Shown: positions 49,601 through 59,788 of the stretch, one piece after another
Numbering within the stretch: position 1 is the first letter of the stretch
Layout of the letters: every line of letters starts with the position of its first letter
The notes under the pieces: generated by a model
Seen by the model: the letters and a program-made list of their open reading frames with translations, nothing else
Databases searched by the model: none
What the model was told of the DNA's origin: nothing
Made by a program: the position numbers and the translations under genes
Source of the DNA: Sulfolobus sp. A20
GTDB lineage: Archaea > Thermoproteota > Thermoprotei_A > Sulfolobales > Sulfolobaceae
DNA length: 64,000 nt
Assembly: GCF_001719125.1 (NCBI RefSeq)
Contig: NZ_CP017006.1
Coordinates: 744,001 to 808,000, forward strand
Direction: 5' to 3'

Positions 49601-49817
49601 AAAGCCGGAAGTTATTGTTAATAGCCTTAATGTAGACAATATTGATTTACCTAAAGGCATGGAAATAGAGAGTAGAGTCATCGGAAATGACGAAATTGAA
49701 ATTATAATAAAAATGAAAATAGTAAACGCAAATGATATTTTAACACTTAGAAATACTGTCGATGAAATATTATTACACGTAAAGGCGATTCAAGCTTCGC
49801 TTAACGCAGTAAGTTAA
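49569..49817 (+). CDS. pcc1: KEOPS complex subunit Pcc1
   Basis: Small subunit (83 residues) of KEOPS, which with Kae1 and Bud32 makes t6A37 in tRNAs. The sequence has the Pcc1 beta-alpha-beta-beta-alpha layout: strand MKIRYKKPEVIVNSLNVD, strands ESRVIGNDEIEIIIKMKIV, and the C-terminal helix LRNTVDEILLHVKAIQASL that binds Kae1. The start at ATG 49569, preceded by GAGGGGTTGA, is inside the RecJ-like gene; ATG 49584 is an alternative. Confidence 0.82.
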   Translation: MIELKMKIRYKKPEVIVNSLNVDNIDLPKGMEIESRVIGNDEIEIIIKMKIVNANDILTLRNTVDEILLHVKAIQASLNAVS

Positions 49818-49857
49818 ATATATAGTCTTCTTTCTATGAATGAATAAGTGTGATAAT

Positions 49858-50385
49858 ATGCCTCTAAGACCTGGTAGATGTTACAGGCACTTTTCTGGAC
49901 CAGCTTACACAAGAAAGGAGTATATACCGGGAATACCACAACCAAAGATAAGTAAATTCACCTCTGGTAACCCTAATGGAGATTATGACTATGAACTGAG
50001 ATTAATCAATACGGAAATAGGGCAAATAAGGCATAATGCGTTAGAAGCTGCTAGAGTTATAACTCTAAAGACATTATCAAAGAAAACTGGTAGCGAAACA
50101 TCATTTTTCATGTGGGTTTTAAAGTATCCTCATCACGTATTGAGAGAGAATAAGATGATGGCCTTTGCCGGAGCTGATAGATTGCAAGACGGTATGAGGT
50201 TATCATTTGGAACACCAATAGGAACTGCAGCAAGAGTACAAAAATTAGGAGAAACTATAATACTAGTGAGGGTAAAGAAAGAGCACTTACAATTTGCAAA
50301 AGAAGCCTTAGAAGTGGCATCCAAGAAACTGCCTTTAGACACTAGGATAGAAGTTATACCCTTAAAACAGGCGTCTGTAAGTTGA
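49858..50385 (+). CDS. rpl10e: Large-subunit ribosomal protein L10e
   Basis: Homologue of eukaryotic L10/uL16, which reaches toward the peptidyl-transferase centre. From ATG 49858 it is 175 residues starting [20 protein letters not shown], with [20 protein letters not shown] and [20 protein letters not shown]. An in-frame ATG at 49840 would add six residues not found in the family. Its stop overlaps the dph2 start TTG (50382). Confidence 0.95.
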   Translation: MPLRPGRCYRHFSGPAYTRKEYIPGIPQPKISKFTSGNPNGDYDYELRLINTEIGQIRHNALEAARVITLKTLSKKTGSETSFFMWVLKYPHHVLRENKMMAFAGADRLQDGMRLSFGTPIGTAARVQKLGETIILVRVKKEHLQFAKEALEVASKKLPLDTRIEVIPLKQASVS

Positions 50386-51383
50386 GTTACAATTTTGAGG
50401 AAGAAAAAGTAATAAATGAAATAGTTAAAAGAGATGCAAAAAAAGTTCTATTACAATTTCCTGAAGGCTTAAAATATTTTTCTATTGAGATAGTTAATAA
50501 ATTGAGGCAAAAGCTACCCAATGTGGAGTTTATAATATCTGGGGAGCCTAGTTGGGGAGCTTGCGATATAGCGGAGGATGAGGCTAAAGAGATAGGAGCT
50601 GATCTAATAATACATTTTGGTCATACACCATATACATGGTATTATCCTAAGTTCCCTACTGTATTCATAAACGTTGAGAGTAAAATAAATTTGAACCCTA
50701 AAATATTGGATGACCTAATACAAATATTGAAAAATAAATACGATGCTAAGAAAGTATCTCTTACATCGACCCTCCAACACGTTAAACTATTACCCGAAAT
50801 TAAGAAGGGACTTGAAGATCACTTTGAGGTAATAATAGGCAAGCCATCGAGCAAATTTATGTTTGATGGACAAGTACTCGGTTGTGACTATAAGCCAGCT
50901 GAAGTTCCAGCGGATGTTTATATAATAGTATCTGGTGGACTATTCCATGCAATAGGTTTAGGGTTAACTACTAACAAGCCTACCATAAAAGTTGATCCAT
51001 ACACTCAAAAAGTTGAAGATCTCACCAATGAAATACAAAAAATATTAAAGATTAGATATGCGAAAATAATGGAAGCGTTTGATAAAAGAAATTGGGTAAT
51101 AATACAAGGCATTAAAGTCGGGCAAAACAGACCTTTGATGGTAAAATACTTTTACGATGAATTAAACAAGAGAGGATATAACGTGTACATAGTAACAAAT
51201 AAGGTACTAACTATAGATGTGTTGAGAAACATAGATAGGAGTTTCGTTGATGTATTCTTAGTTACCTCATGCCCAAGATTACCTATTGACGATTTGTTTA
51301 ATTACGAAAAACCTGTCCTCACTCCAGGTGAGGCTAAAATGGTTATAAATAATAGTTTAGAACCATATATTTTTCCGTGGTGA
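50382..51383 (+). CDS. dph2: Diphthamide synthase Dph2
   Basis: Radical enzyme that transfers a 3-amino-3-carboxypropyl group from AdoMet to a His of elongation factor 2, the first step of diphthamide. The three cluster-binding cysteines are visible: C61 ([12 protein letters not shown]), C168 (VLGCDYKP) and C297 ([11 protein letters not shown]). The 333-residue length is normal for the archaeal homodimeric form. The start is TTG 50382, overlapping rpl10e by 4 bp (TTGA). csl4 starts at the next base after the stop. Confidence 0.93.
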   Translation: MSYNFEEEKVINEIVKRDAKKVLLQFPEGLKYFSIEIVNKLRQKLPNVEFIISGEPSWGACDIAEDEAKEIGADLIIHFGHTPYTWYYPKFPTVFINVESKINLNPKILDDLIQILKNKYDAKKVSLTSTLQHVKLLPEIKKGLEDHFEVIIGKPSSKFMFDGQVLGCDYKPAEVPADVYIIVSGGLFHAIGLGLTTNKPTIKVDPYTQKVEDLTNEIQKILKIRYAKIMEAFDKRNWVIIQGIKVGQNRPLMVKYFYDELNKRGYNVYIVTNKVLTIDVLRNIDRSFVDVFLVTSCPRLPIDDLFNYEKPVLTPGEAKMVINNSLEPYIFPW

Positions 51384-51959
51384 TTGAAAGTGAGAACTCA
51401 AGGGGATATAAGCTTACCTGGAGAGGAATTAGCTGTAATTGAAGAATTCATGAGTGGTGATGGTACATACGAGATTAATGGAGTTGTGAGATCAGCAGTT
51501 ATAGGTAAGATATTCTATGATATGCTAAATAGAAAGAGCAATGTATTACCAATTAAAAAGGTACTAATAAATAATTTGAAAAAAGCTAAATACGTTATAG
51601 GTATAGTTAATTCTACTAGAGAGGACTTAGCGTCGGTCTCGATAATCGGAATAGAAGAAAGGAAATTACAGTCACCTTTATCAGCGTATTTGCATATTTC
51701 TCAGATATCAAATAAAAGATTAAATACTATAAATGAAGCTGTGAAGGTAGGGGATGTTATTAAAGCAAAATTGATATCCTTTTCTATACCTTTATCGCTA
51801 ACAATTAAAGCCAAAGATCTTGGAGTAATATACGCTAAGTGTTCACGATGTGGAGCAGTATTAGTTAAGCAAGATGAGAATAATTTAAAATGTAATATGT
51901 GTGGTAATATAGAACAGAGAAAAATTGGCAGCTATGTGGTGAAAAAAGGTGGAAATTAA
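51384..51959 (+). CDS. csl4: Exosome RNA-binding subunit Csl4
   Basis: Cap subunit of the archaeal exosome that presents RNA to the Rrp41-Rrp42 ring. The 191-residue protein has an N-terminal domain ([19 protein letters not shown]), an S1 RNA-binding domain (about residues 60-145) and a C-terminal zinc ribbon with [11 protein letters not shown] and CNMCGN (about 154-176). Start TTG 51384 immediately follows dph2; the 3' end overlaps rpoL by 11 bp. Confidence 0.93.
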   Translation: MKVRTQGDISLPGEELAVIEEFMSGDGTYEINGVVRSAVIGKIFYDMLNRKSNVLPIKKVLINNLKKAKYVIGIVNSTREDLASVSIIGIEERKLQSPLSAYLHISQISNKRLNTINEAVKVGDVIKAKLISFSIPLSLTIKAKDLGVIYAKCSRCGAVLVKQDENNLKCNMCGNIEQRKIGSYVVKKGGN

Positions 51960-52224
51960 AATTCTTAAGAGCGATAATAATTATTTGGAACTTGAAATAG
52001 AAGGTGAGGATCATACGCTTGGTAATCTATTAGCAGGTACGTTAAGAAAAATTAGAGGAGTTACTTTTTCCTCATATTATCAGCCTCACCCATTATTGGA
52101 TAAAATAGTAGTTAAAGTATTAACTGATGGATCTATTACTCCAAAAGATGCAATTTTAGAAGGTATTCAAATGATAAAGAATATTTCCTCTCAATATTTA
52201 AATGAAATCAAAGGAGTATTATAA
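51949..52224 (+). CDS. rpoL: RNA polymerase subunit L (Rpb11 homologue)
   Basis: Small core subunit that pairs with subunit D to nucleate polymerase assembly. The 91-residue protein begins [20 protein letters not shown], with the family core [34 protein letters not shown] and [10 protein letters not shown]. Start GTG 51949 overlaps csl4. The downstream hypothetical gene starts at the base after the stop. Confidence 0.95.
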   Translation: MEIKILKSDNNYLELEIEGEDHTLGNLLAGTLRKIRGVTFSSYYQPHPLLDKIVVKVLTDGSITPKDAILEGIQMIKNISSQYLNEIKGVL

Positions 52225-52491
52225 TTGAAATCAGAAGCTAGAGTTGCAATTTTAGTATCAAATGATGATACCTTTTACGTGCTATGCGTATTTAGAGGAT
52301 TTTTCATAGAGAAGCTATTCTTAAGTCTGAACAAAGAAGAACTGATCAGTGAAATTACTTCATCCCCAATCTCCGAGGAAATAAGATACTCGAATCTAGG
52401 AATAGGTGAAAAGTATACTGAAAATCAGTTGGAGAATTTATGTAGAACAGTTGCTCTTAAGTTATCAGAAAAGTTAAATATCAATAAATAA
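52225..52491 (+). CDS. Conserved small protein after rpoL, unknown function
   Basis: An 88-residue protein I do not recognise, with a strand-rich start (RVAILVSNDDTFYVLCVFRGFF), an acidic middle and a C-terminal helix (QLENLCRTVALKLSEKLN). Two Cys are present without a metal-site pattern. Start TTG 52225 at the first base after rpoL and before tfs, so it belongs to a transcription gene cluster; a role in transcription is only guilt by association. Confidence 0.65.
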   Translation: MKSEARVAILVSNDDTFYVLCVFRGFFIEKLFLSLNKEELISEITSSPISEEIRYSNLGIGEKYTENQLENLCRTVALKLSEKLNINK

Positions 52492-52520
52492 TAATTCTTA
52501 ATTCTGTAACTGGTGATCTT

Positions 52521-52853
52521 ATGAAGTTCTGTCCGAAGTGTAACTCCTTAATGTTACCAAAAAAAGTAAATGGTAAAAACGTTTATAAATGTAATAAGTG
52601 CGGATATGAGGAAGAAGATCACCAAACTATAACTGTAACAACTAAGGTTAAACATTCCATCAAAGATAAGACTTTAGTTCTGGAAGAACAGCCAATGCCA
52701 GCTGGAGCGCAAAAAATAAAGGGAATACTCTGCCCTTCATGTGGCAATGATGAAGCTTTCTTTTGGATATTGCAGACGAGAAGAGCTGACGAGCCACCTA
52801 CTAGATTCTATAAATGCACAAAGTGTGGAAAAGTGTGGAGAGAATATGAGTAG
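52521..52853 (+). CDS. tfs: Transcript cleavage factor TFS
   Basis: Rescues backtracked RNA polymerase by stimulating RNA cleavage; homologous to TFIIS and RPB9. The 110-residue protein has an N-terminal zinc ribbon (CPKC at residues 4-7 and CNKCG near 25) and a C-terminal ribbon (CPSCGNDEAFFWILQTRRAD and CTKCGKVW). The catalytic acidic pair D-E in RADEPPT is intact, so it is an active factor and not one of the altered TFS paralogues. ATG 52521 with GGTGAT upstream. Confidence 0.94.
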   Translation: MKFCPKCNSLMLPKKVNGKNVYKCNKCGYEEEDHQTITVTTKVKHSIKDKTLVLEEQPMPAGAQKIKGILCPSCGNDEAFFWILQTRRADEPPTRFYKCTKCGKVWREYE

Positions 52854-52867
52854 AAAATGAGAAAATC

Positions 52868-52880
52868 TTATTTATTTAAA
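52868..52880 (+). promoter_or_regulatory. TATA box of tRNA-Arg(TCT)
   Basis: CTTATTTATTTAAAT-like AT block with TTTATTTAA ending about 18-25 nt before the tRNA start at 52896. It lies right after the tfs stop. Confidence 0.5.
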
Positions 52881-52895
52881 TTCTCATTTTAAGAT

Positions 52896-52984
52896 GGACC
52901 CGTAGCTCAGCCAGGACGGAGCGCCGGCCTTCTAGCGTCCAGGAGGTAAGCCGGCGGTCCCGGGTTCAAATCCCGGCGGGTCCG
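52896..52984 (+). tRNA. tRNA-Arg (anticodon TCT) with 14-nt intron
   Basis: Acceptor GGACCCG/CGGGTCC, D arm GCTC/GAGC, anticodon stem CCGGC/GCCGG, T arm CCGGG-like around TTCAAAT, discriminator G 52984. The loop reads C-T-TCT-A and is interrupted after position 37 by a 14-nt intron at 52935-52948. Without it the tRNA is 75 nt and reads AGA codons. The exons are nearly identical to tRNA-Arg(CCT) at 11022, differing at the anticodon and a few stem positions. CCA is not encoded. Confidence 0.93.
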
Positions 52985-53029
52985 CACATATTATTTTTGA
53001 GTATATACTTATACTAGATACTTTTATTA

Positions 53030-54409
53030 GTGAGCAAAATAAAGAAAGGTTCGATGGACGAAGATAGTCTACCCTTTGACGATCTAGAGATTAAAAGCAC
53101 ATTAACTGCAGGAATGGGAGTATTCACAGATGGATACGAACTTTATTCAATCTCTCTAGTATTTTACTACATACAAGATGCACTACATTTACAAATAGTA
53201 CAAGAAGGATTTTTGATTGCTAGTTCATATTACGGAGCAGCAATCTCAGCTATACTATTAGGATTTTTATCCGATAAAATGGGTAGGAAAATAATTTACG
53301 GATTAGACGTAGGCCTAATGAGTATAGGAATCCTATCTCAGTCAATATCTTTTAATTTCTTCCAATTACTAATCTCGCGAGTGATTTTAGGATTAGGGAT
53401 TGGAGCAGATTACGTTCTTTCTCCATTAATAATTGCTGAGAACTCAAATCCAAAGAGTAGAGGTAAAAGAATGATTATAACTTTTGCAGTATTGTGGGGG
53501 CTAGGAGCAGTAGCCGCAGCTTTCGTCGATCAAATCTTGATAATGTTAGGAGAACCAGCAAATATTGTTTGGAGAATAGTACTTCTAGCAGGAATTATTC
53601 CTGCCATTTCAGTATTTTACTTGAGAAGAAAAATTCCCGAAACGTATAAATATTTAACTAGAATTAAGCCAATAAAAAGAGAATTGGAAAAGCTTCAGAA
53701 AGAACTAGGTGGAAACGTAGTAATCAAACTTGATAATGTTCCTTTCATTAAAAGATTAAAGACATCAATAGTACTAATACTTCTTTCAACCATAATCTGG
53801 GTGCTTTATGATATGTACTCGTCCACATTTGCTATTTATGGACCAATAACGATAGCCGCAAACTTAGGATTAAGTCCAATAGACTTTACTTATGCGGCAC
53901 AATTCTTAGCAGGACTCCCTGGTCAAATAATTAGTATCTACTTGGTCGATAAGATAGGAAGAAAGCCCCTTATTATATTGGGATACGCAGGAGTTGCTTT
54001 TTGGCTATTTATGTATTCATCTCTCTTAATATTCCCTGGATTTTTTGGTTTTAATATAAAAATATCTAACCCTCTACAAGCCGCTGAGCAGTTAACAGGA
54101 GAAGCTGCAGTATTGGGTTTCACATTTTACTTATTGAACTACTTATTCTCAGCAATTGGTCCCGCATCCATAATAGGATCAGCAATGCTAACACCAGAAT
54201 TAACACCAACAAAGATTAGGGGTACTAGTCAAGCAATAAGTGTAGCAACAGATAGACTAATGGCTGCGCTTAGCATAACCGCTTTTCCACTTTTACTTTC
54301 TAAATATGGATTAGGAGCATTATTAGGGGTGTACTCAATCATTGCATTATTATCATGCATCATAACGTGGTTTTTAATACCAGAAACAAAAGGTGTTAAG
54401 TTAGAGTAG
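53030..54409 (+). CDS. MFS transporter, sugar/phosphate porter type
   Basis: A 459-residue, twelve-helix major facilitator. Motifs include [17 protein letters not shown] in helix 1, [16 protein letters not shown] (the GxxxDxxGRR loop 2-3), [16 protein letters not shown] in helix 4, PETYKYL after helix 6 (the PETxG-like motif of the sugar porter family), and [13 protein letters not shown] in the second half. Closest to SP/phosphate:H+ symporter-like members; the substrate is unknown. Start GTG 53030 after a TATATACTTATAC region. It lies between two tRNA genes. Confidence 0.85.
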   Translation: MSKIKKGSMDEDSLPFDDLEIKSTLTAGMGVFTDGYELYSISLVFYYIQDALHLQIVQEGFLIASSYYGAAISAILLGFLSDKMGRKIIYGLDVGLMSIGILSQSISFNFFQLLISRVILGLGIGADYVLSPLIIAENSNPKSRGKRMIITFAVLWGLGAVAAAFVDQILIMLGEPANIVWRIVLLAGIIPAISVFYLRRKIPETYKYLTRIKPIKRELEKLQKELGGNVVIKLDNVPFIKRLKTSIVLILLSTIIWVLYDMYSSTFAIYGPITIAANLGLSPIDFTYAAQFLAGLPGQIISIYLVDKIGRKPLIILGYAGVAFWLFMYSSLLIFPGFFGFNIKISNPLQAAEQLTGEAAVLGFTFYLLNYLFSAIGPASIIGSAMLTPELTPTKIRGTSQAISVATDRLMAALSITAFPLLLSKYGLGALLGVYSIIALLSCIITWFLIPETKGVKLE

Positions 54410-54443
54410 TTTTTATTTTGTTAGCCACTAAAAAACTGTGGAA

Positions 54444-54544
<101 letters not shown>

Positions 54545-54594
54545 CGAATATAAATTTAGCATGAGACCTAAAAAATTTTTCCGACTTTTTAGTA

Positions 54595-55401
54595 TCATGT
54601 TACTGTTACAGTGAAAAATCCATCATACGTAACATTCTTATTGCTAATAATTATCGTAATATTGTAATTTCCTATTGGTGATATTAGGTAAAATGAGACA
54701 GGATTCTTATCAATTATCTTAAATGGAAAAGTTCCACTATAATTCAAGAATCTGAAAGTTATATTATAATTTCCTGTTTGAAGATAATTTGAACTATCAT
54801 ATGGGGAAATCCTAAATAGTGAGTAAAGATAAGATGTATCAGTAGAGTAATTATACTGAAGATATGTCGAAGTTAATGAATAGTTAAAGGGAGCTGAAGG
54901 AGTAAAACTACCAACCATATCGAGAACTGGAAACTGATTGTTATTGATTGCAAAAAACTGAACCAATTTAGAGTTTCCGTTTATTAAATCGCTTAAGATA
55001 TTTAATTGCTTACTATATCCATATAAGCCCTTAACGATTAGATAAGCTTGTCCAATTTCGATTTCTGACGGGCTACCATTCAAAGTGATATAAATTACTG
55101 TTTTTTGCAATTTATGCGGCTCTATATTCATTATAGTACTATTATACAAGTATCTAGTAATGTAAACTGTTCCAGGTGGAACATACCTCAAAACAATTGT
55201 AACGTTAAGGTCTTGTGTAAAGACGCCATTATTTTGACCCACTATCTCAAATGCAATTATGTTTTTATAATTAGGTAATACTCTCCAGAATATTGGCATA
55301 ATTTTAATATTAACGTCGTTTTGTAGATAAAATATTACTCCGATCGACGCTATTATAATAAGGACGATGATTAGTAAAACGCTTCCTAATCCTAACTTCA
55401 T
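54595..55401 (-). CDS. Membrane-anchored extracellular protein, unknown function
   Basis: A 268-residue protein with an N-terminal membrane anchor (residues about 5-26, [20 protein letters not shown]) and a strand-rich outer part with many Tyr, Asn, Ser and Thr. At least eight N-x-S/T sequons (NVTI, NSTI, NYSL, NYST, NYNIT, NYSG, NVTY) suggest heavy glycosylation, as for Sulfolobus envelope proteins. No Cys and no enzyme motif. Divergent from the decarboxylase gene at 55514; TATA-like AACGTTATATTTG lies upstream on the minus strand. Confidence 0.7.
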   Translation of the reverse strand: MKLGLGSVLLIIVLIIIASIGVIFYLQNDVNIKIMPIFWRVLPNYKNIIAFEIVGQNNGVFTQDLNVTIVLRYVPPGTVYITRYLYNSTIMNIEPHKLQKTVIYITLNGSPSEIEIGQAYLIVKGLYGYSKQLNILSDLINGNSKLVQFFAINNNQFPVLDMVGSFTPSAPFNYSLTSTYLQYNYSTDTSYLYSLFRISPYDSSNYLQTGNYNITFRFLNYSGTFPFKIIDKNPVSFYLISPIGNYNITIIISNKNVTYDGFFTVTVT

Positions 55402-55513
55402 ACGGTAGAGTAGTACATACTAAACAAATATAACGTTTATCCAAAGGCAATCACTAACAGTTACACTTATTATTCACGAGTTATCATTAAGGCATGGGGC
55501 TAAAGAAAGAGAG

Positions 55514-55915
55514 ATGTCAGAACAAAAGTTCCTCATAAAAAATATCTCCTCCCCCTCAGCTGAAGATAGAATAGTAGGCAAACACGTATTTGGAAACTTG
55601 TACGATATAGATGCAAGCAAACTAACTGATAAAGAGTTCCTAGAGAAATTAGTACTTGAAGCCGTGAAAATAGCTAATATGAAGCTAGTAGAGATTAAAA
55701 GTTGGTCATTCGGTGGGAAAAAGGGTGGAGTATCAGTTATAGCCCTAGTTGAAGAAAGCCACATAGCACTTCATACCTGGAACGAATACAATTATGCAAC
55801 ACTTGACGTCTATACTTGTGGTGAAGACAGTAATCCTCATTCGGCCTTCATGTACATAGTAAATGCCCTAAACCCAAAACGCTATCAAATGTTTTATGCT
55901 GATAGAAGTTCATAG
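55514..55915 (+). CDS. Pyruvoyl arginine decarboxylase (AdoMet decarboxylase-like proenzyme)
   Basis: Crenarchaeal polyamine-pathway enzyme that makes agmatine. The 133-residue proenzyme has the AdoMet decarboxylase pattern: self-cleavage between E81 and S82 ([16 protein letters not shown]) would create the pyruvoyl group on S82; H87 and C102 (DVYTCGED) sit at +5 and +20, exactly as the processing His and catalytic Cys of the family. AdoMetDC and ArgDC paralogues cannot be separated by motif alone; I favour ArgDC because the S. solfataricus ArgDC gene, as I recall it, also lies beside HMG-CoA synthase. Full length. Confidence 0.82.
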   Translation: MSEQKFLIKNISSPSAEDRIVGKHVFGNLYDIDASKLTDKEFLEKLVLEAVKIANMKLVEIKSWSFGGKKGGVSVIALVEESHIALHTWNEYNYATLDVYTCGEDSNPHSAFMYIVNALNPKRYQMFYADRSS

Positions 55916-55986
55916 GTTTTTTATTCTAGCCTTTTTTTATTTCATTCGACAACTGTCTAATGGGGTAGTAGACAATAATCGAAAAC

Positions 55987-55996
55987 CTTATATTTA
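55987..55996 (+). promoter_or_regulatory. TATA box of the mevalonate operon
   Basis: CTTATATTTA is centred about 27 nt before ATG 56018, the distance expected for a leaderless message starting at the HMG-CoA synthase ATG. The four following genes overlap and share this promoter. Confidence 0.6.
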
Positions 55997-56017
55997 TTCG
56001 ATAATTCTATATGTACA

Positions 56018-57067
56018 ATGTATTCTAGCATCATAGGTTGGGGTGCGTATATACCTAGATATAGAATAAAGGTATTAGAAATAGCTAAAATGTGGGGATA
56101 CGATGAAACTGTTGTTAAATCCTTGGGATTATCAGAAAAATCAGTTCCTAACTTTGATGAGGATTCGACAACCATTGCGTGGGAAGCTTCAATTAACGCA
56201 ATTAGAAGGGCTCAAGTGGATCCGTCTAAAATAAAGCTGGTTCTTTTCGGATCTGAATCGAAAGTTTATGCTGTTAAACCTACGTCAACAATACTAATAG
56301 ACGCATTAGGAATTTCAAATTACACTGCCACTGCTGATATGGAATTCGCTTGTAGAGGTGCGTCAGTAGGCTTAAGATTAGCCTCAAGTTTTGTTTTGAA
56401 TAATGATTCTTATGCCTTAGTAATTGGAGCTGATACAGCTCAATCTAATCCAGGAGATGTTTTAGAATTGAGTTCAGCTGCTGCAGGTGTAGCATTCGTT
56501 GTAGGAAAAGCTAGCAAAGAGAACTCTGCGGGGATAATAGAATATTCCTCTTCTTATACTTCTGATACCCCGGACTTTTGGCGTAGAGATGGTACGCCTT
56601 ATCCAGTACATGGTGAAGGATTTACAGGAGAACCAGCATACTTCAATCATATAATAGCTGCAGTAAACGATCTTCTTCAAAACAGTGGTCTAAAGGTCTC
56701 TGACTTTGATTATTTTATATTCCATCAACCTAATGGCAAGTTTCCAATTCAAGTAGCAAAGAAATTAGGAGTTCCACTAGAAAAAGTTAAACAAGGGTTA
56801 GTCTCGCCGTATGTAGGGAACCCTTACAATGCATCAGCTTTATTAGGATTAGCTAAGGTTTTAGACGTTGCCAAACCAGGTGAGAGAATATTAGTTGCTC
56901 CATTCGGAAGTGGTGCTGGCAGTGACGCCTTCAGTATTTTAGTTACAGAGGGTATCCTAGAGAAACAGAAGTTAGCTAAGAGTGTAGAATATTACATAAA
57001 CAACAAGAAATATTTGTCTTATGCAGAATATTCTAAGTACACTAACAAGATTAAGGTGTATGAATGA
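56018..57067 (+). CDS. Hydroxymethylglutaryl-CoA synthase
   Basis: Condenses acetyl-CoA with acetoacetyl-CoA to HMG-CoA, for isoprenoid lipids. The 349-residue archaeal-type enzyme begins [14 protein letters not shown], has the nucleophile C112 in [31 protein letters not shown] with the acid residue, and [11 protein letters not shown] with the catalytic His region, then [16 protein letters not shown]. The stop overlaps the start of the thiolase-like gene (ATGA). Archaeal homologues form a complex with thiolase and a DUF35 protein, the same order as here. Confidence 0.94.
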   Translation: MYSSIIGWGAYIPRYRIKVLEIAKMWGYDETVVKSLGLSEKSVPNFDEDSTTIAWEASINAIRRAQVDPSKIKLVLFGSESKVYAVKPTSTILIDALGISNYTATADMEFACRGASVGLRLASSFVLNNDSYALVIGADTAQSNPGDVLELSSAAAGVAFVVGKASKENSAGIIEYSSSYTSDTPDFWRRDGTPYPVHGEGFTGEPAYFNHIIAAVNDLLQNSGLKVSDFDYFIFHQPNGKFPIQVAKKLGVPLEKVKQGLVSPYVGNPYNASALLGLAKVLDVAKPGERILVAPFGSGAGSDAFSILVTEGILEKQKLAKSVEYYINNKKYLSYAEYSKYTNKIKVYE

Positions 57068-58152
57068 TGGATGTATATGCTAACGCAGCTTCAATAATCC
57101 CAATAGATAGGTATTACGAATATGATCTATATGATCTTGTAATTGAGTCCTTTAAGAATTTAGAACAGCAATATGATACATCGTCAAGAGGCATAGATCT
57201 AATAATAGTAGCCAATGCGTATTCTCAAAAATTAAATAGCAACTCCCTAATAGGTCCTAAAATTGCTAAAAAACTAGGAAAAACAGATATACCTTCTTTT
57301 AGAGTTGAGAATGGTGATGCTAGTGGTGGGACAGCATTACTAATGGGGTATTCTGCTATAAAGAGCGGATTAGCTAAATCAGTAATGATAATAGGTGTTG
57401 AGAAACAAACAGATTATCCGTCCAAATACTTTAATGAGGTTCTATCTACGTGTCTTGATGAACAAATGTACTATAATGGTGTTACCCCACATTCCATTGC
57501 AGCAATTATGATGAAGAAGTATATGAGTAAATACAACGTACCTAGGGAATATTTCGCAAATTGGGCTATAAAAATGCACCAAAACGCAGTAGAAAATCCA
57601 TTCGCTTATCTGAGATTTACAGTTGACTTAAACACAATATTAAGCTCACAAATTGTATCAGATCCTATAAGGCTATTTGATATAGGAGCTAGAGCCGATG
57701 GCGCTTCAATAGTAATATTATCAAGTGAAAAGACATCCGAATCTATCAAAATTAACAAGATAGAATCAACTCAATCTAGGTTAGACTTTTCTCCTTCCTT
57801 ACCATCCATTAAGACACTAAGGAGCAAAATTGAGATAAAAGATGTTAATAGAACTTTATTTGAAATACATGATTCATACAGTGTTATCGCCGCTATTATG
57901 TTAGAAGAGTTAGGTATAACTGAACCTGGAAAGTCATTATATAACTTGGATAGTCTTAACGTTAATCTATCTGGTGGGCTTAAAGCTAGAGGGTATCCGG
58001 GAGGTGCTTCTGCCGTATATCAACTATCAGAAGTTTATATGCAATTACTTGGTACCTTTAAAGGTAAGAAGATAACTGATGCGGAAAGAAGCATTATAAT
58101 ATCATCAGATGATTTAGGATTAGTTAGTTATGGAATCGAATTAACGAGGTGA
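57064..58152 (+). CDS. Thiolase-like protein of the HMG-CoA complex, catalytic Cys missing
   Basis: The 362-residue protein aligns along its length with archaeal acetoacetyl-CoA thiolases ([60 protein letters not shown]). Key residues differ: the nucleophile Cys of VEAACASG is Asp85 (GDASGG), the His of the GH-x-x-GATG motif is Tyr311, and the C-terminal Cys-Gly-Gly motif is not seen. His269 is kept. It is therefore unlikely to be a normal thiolase; it may be a structural partner of HMG-CoA synthase and DUF35. Shorter than typical thiolases (about 390). Overlaps both neighbours. Confidence 0.88.
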   Translation: MMDVYANAASIIPIDRYYEYDLYDLVIESFKNLEQQYDTSSRGIDLIIVANAYSQKLNSNSLIGPKIAKKLGKTDIPSFRVENGDASGGTALLMGYSAIKSGLAKSVMIIGVEKQTDYPSKYFNEVLSTCLDEQMYYNGVTPHSIAAIMMKKYMSKYNVPREYFANWAIKMHQNAVENPFAYLRFTVDLNTILSSQIVSDPIRLFDIGARADGASIVILSSEKTSESIKINKIESTQSRLDFSPSLPSIKTLRSKIEIKDVNRTLFEIHDSYSVIAAIMLEELGITEPGKSLYNLDSLNVNLSGGLKARGYPGGASAVYQLSEVYMQLLGTFKGKKITDAERSIIISSDDLGLVSYGIELTR

Positions 58153-58157
58153 GAATA

Positions 58158-58559
58158 ATGAAAATAGCACCACCACAAGTTTGGAGAAACAAAAAATTCA
58201 TGTATAAATTGATAGCTAGTAAGTGCAGAAAATGTGGAAATATAGATTTTCCATACTCACCTTATTGTACAAAATGTGGAAATTCAGATGTAGAAAAGAC
58301 TGAACTAAGTGGAAAAGGTAAACTAGTAACCTTTACCGTATCATACCAAAGTAGGGAAGGTTTTGAGAAATCTTTACCCAGTATTATAGGTCTAATTAGG
58401 CTGGATGAGGGGGCTGAAATTATTGCTCCCATAGTTGATACAGAAATCGATAAATTAAAGGAGAATGCTAGAGTAGAAGCCACGTTAAGAAGAGTCTATA
58501 CGGATTCCTATAATGGACTAATACAATATGGGATCAAGTTTAGGGTAGTTGAGGAATGA
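58158..58559 (+). CDS. DUF35 OB-fold zinc protein of the HMG-CoA complex
   Basis: A 133-residue protein with a rubredoxin-like zinc ribbon ([20 protein letters not shown] in pieces, about residues 23-43) and an OB-fold ([36 protein letters not shown]). In methanogens a homologous protein bridges thiolase and HMG-CoA synthase and shares the CoA site, letting the intermediate pass between them. ATG 58158 with GAGGTGAGA upstream is preferred over GTG 58149. The stop overlaps hmgA (ATGA). Confidence 0.9.
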   Translation: MKIAPPQVWRNKKFMYKLIASKCRKCGNIDFPYSPYCTKCGNSDVEKTELSGKGKLVTFTVSYQSREGFEKSLPSIIGLIRLDEGAEIIAPIVDTEIDKLKENARVEATLRRVYTDSYNGLIQYGIKFRVVEE

Positions 58560-59788
58560 ACATTGATGAGGTAGTAGATAAGATAGTAAAGGGCGAAATT
58601 TCTTTTCATGAAGCTGATAATTTTTTGGAAGCTAACGCATCAATGGTTGCTAGAAGAATGGCATTAGAAAAAATCTTAGGAGTTCAACTACCATCGATAG
58701 GTTCTACAATCATAGATTATACTGAAGTAAAGAATAGAAATGCAGAGAATGTTATCGGAGCAATACAAATACCCTTAGGAATTGCAGGTCCAATAAAGGT
58801 TAATGGGGATTACGCGAGGGGAGACTTTTACGTACCTTTAGCTACTACTGAAGGCGCACTAATAGCTAGCGTTAATAGAGGTGCTAAGGCAGTATCATTA
58901 AGTGGAGGCGTTAAAACTAAAATATTAAAAGATGAGATGACTAGAGCTCCCTTATTTAAATTTGATTCGATCGAAGATATTCCTGAATTTATTGAATTTG
59001 TAGAAAAAAACTTTGACAATATGAAGGAAATAACTAGCAAAGTAACTTCTCATGGAAAACTGAAATCAATAACACCATTTGTTTTAGGTAATAACGTTTG
59101 GCTTAGGTTTTCATTTGAGACTGGGGACGCCATGGGAATGAACATGGCAACTCTAGCCTCAGAGGAGATTTGTAGATATATAGAAGATAACTTCCCTAAA
59201 GCTAAATGTTTAGCGGTAAGCGGAAATATGTGTAGTGATAAGAAGCAAACTAACGTAAACAGCCTATTTGGTCGTGGGAAAACAGTAGTTGCTGAAGCTA
59301 TAGTGAAAAAAGATGTTATAAATAACATATTACGTTCTGATGTTAACTTAATAAACGAGATAAATCTGAGGAAGAATTGGTTGGGCACTGCGAGAGCTGG
59401 ATCGTTAGCACAATATAACGCGCATTTTGCCAACATAATTGCTGCAATGTTTATTGCAACTGGTCAAGACTTAGCTCAAATAGTTGAGAGTAGTTCTGGT
59501 TATACATGGACTGAAGTAAGAGGAGAAGATCTCTACATATCAATTACCTTACCGTCATTAGAAGTAGGAACAGTAGGTGGTGGAACTAGATTACCTACCC
59601 AAAGAGAGGCATTAAGTATTATGGGAGTCTATGGAAGCGGAAATCCACCTGGATATAATGCCAAGAAATTCGCCGAAATTATTGCTGCTACAGTTCTTGC
59701 TGGTGAACTAAACCTCTTAACCGCATTAGCAAATAAAGAGTTAGGAAAAGCCCATAAGAAATTGGGTAGAGGAATGGTCTTGAAATAA
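58556..59788 (+). CDS. hmgA: Hydroxymethylglutaryl-CoA reductase
   Basis: Reduces HMG-CoA to mevalonate with NADPH, the committed step for archaeal lipids. The 410-residue class I enzyme shows the catalytic Glu in [18 protein letters not shown] motif [11 protein letters not shown], the Lys in the [15 protein letters not shown] region, the Asp in [13 protein letters not shown] and the His in [11 protein letters not shown] near the C terminus. ATG 58556 overlaps the DUF35 stop; last gene of the operon. A long gene-free stretch follows. Confidence 0.96.
   Translation: MNIDEVVDKIVKGEISFHEADNFLEANASMVARRMALEKILGVQLPSIGSTIIDYTEVKNRNAENVIGAIQIPLGIAGPIKVNGDYARGDFYVPLATTEGALIASVNRGAKAVSLSGGVKTKILKDEMTRAPLFKFDSIEDIPEFIEFVEKNFDNMKEITSKVTSHGKLKSITPFVLGNNVWLRFSFETGDAMGMNMATLASEEICRYIEDNFPKAKCLAVSGNMCSDKKQTNVNSLFGRGKTVVAEAIVKKDVINNILRSDVNLINEINLRKNWLGTARAGSLAQYNAHFANIIAAMFIATGQDLAQIVESSSGYTWTEVRGEDLYISITLPSLEVGTVGGGTRLPTQREALSIMGVYGSGNPPGYNAKKFAEIIAATVLAGELNLLTALANKELGKAHKKLGRGMVLK

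Noticed and set aside
55474-55764. 96-codon minus-strand frame
   Set aside because: Shadow of the arginine decarboxylase-type gene on the plus strand.
57064-58152. Pseudogene call for the thiolase-like gene
   Set aside because: The frame is intact, overlaps both neighbours and is conserved outside the catalytic residues, so a pseudoenzyme is more likely than a decaying gene.
59050-59436. 128-codon minus-strand frame inside hmgA
   Set aside because: hmgA has all catalytic motifs through this region; the antisense frame has no recognisable pattern.
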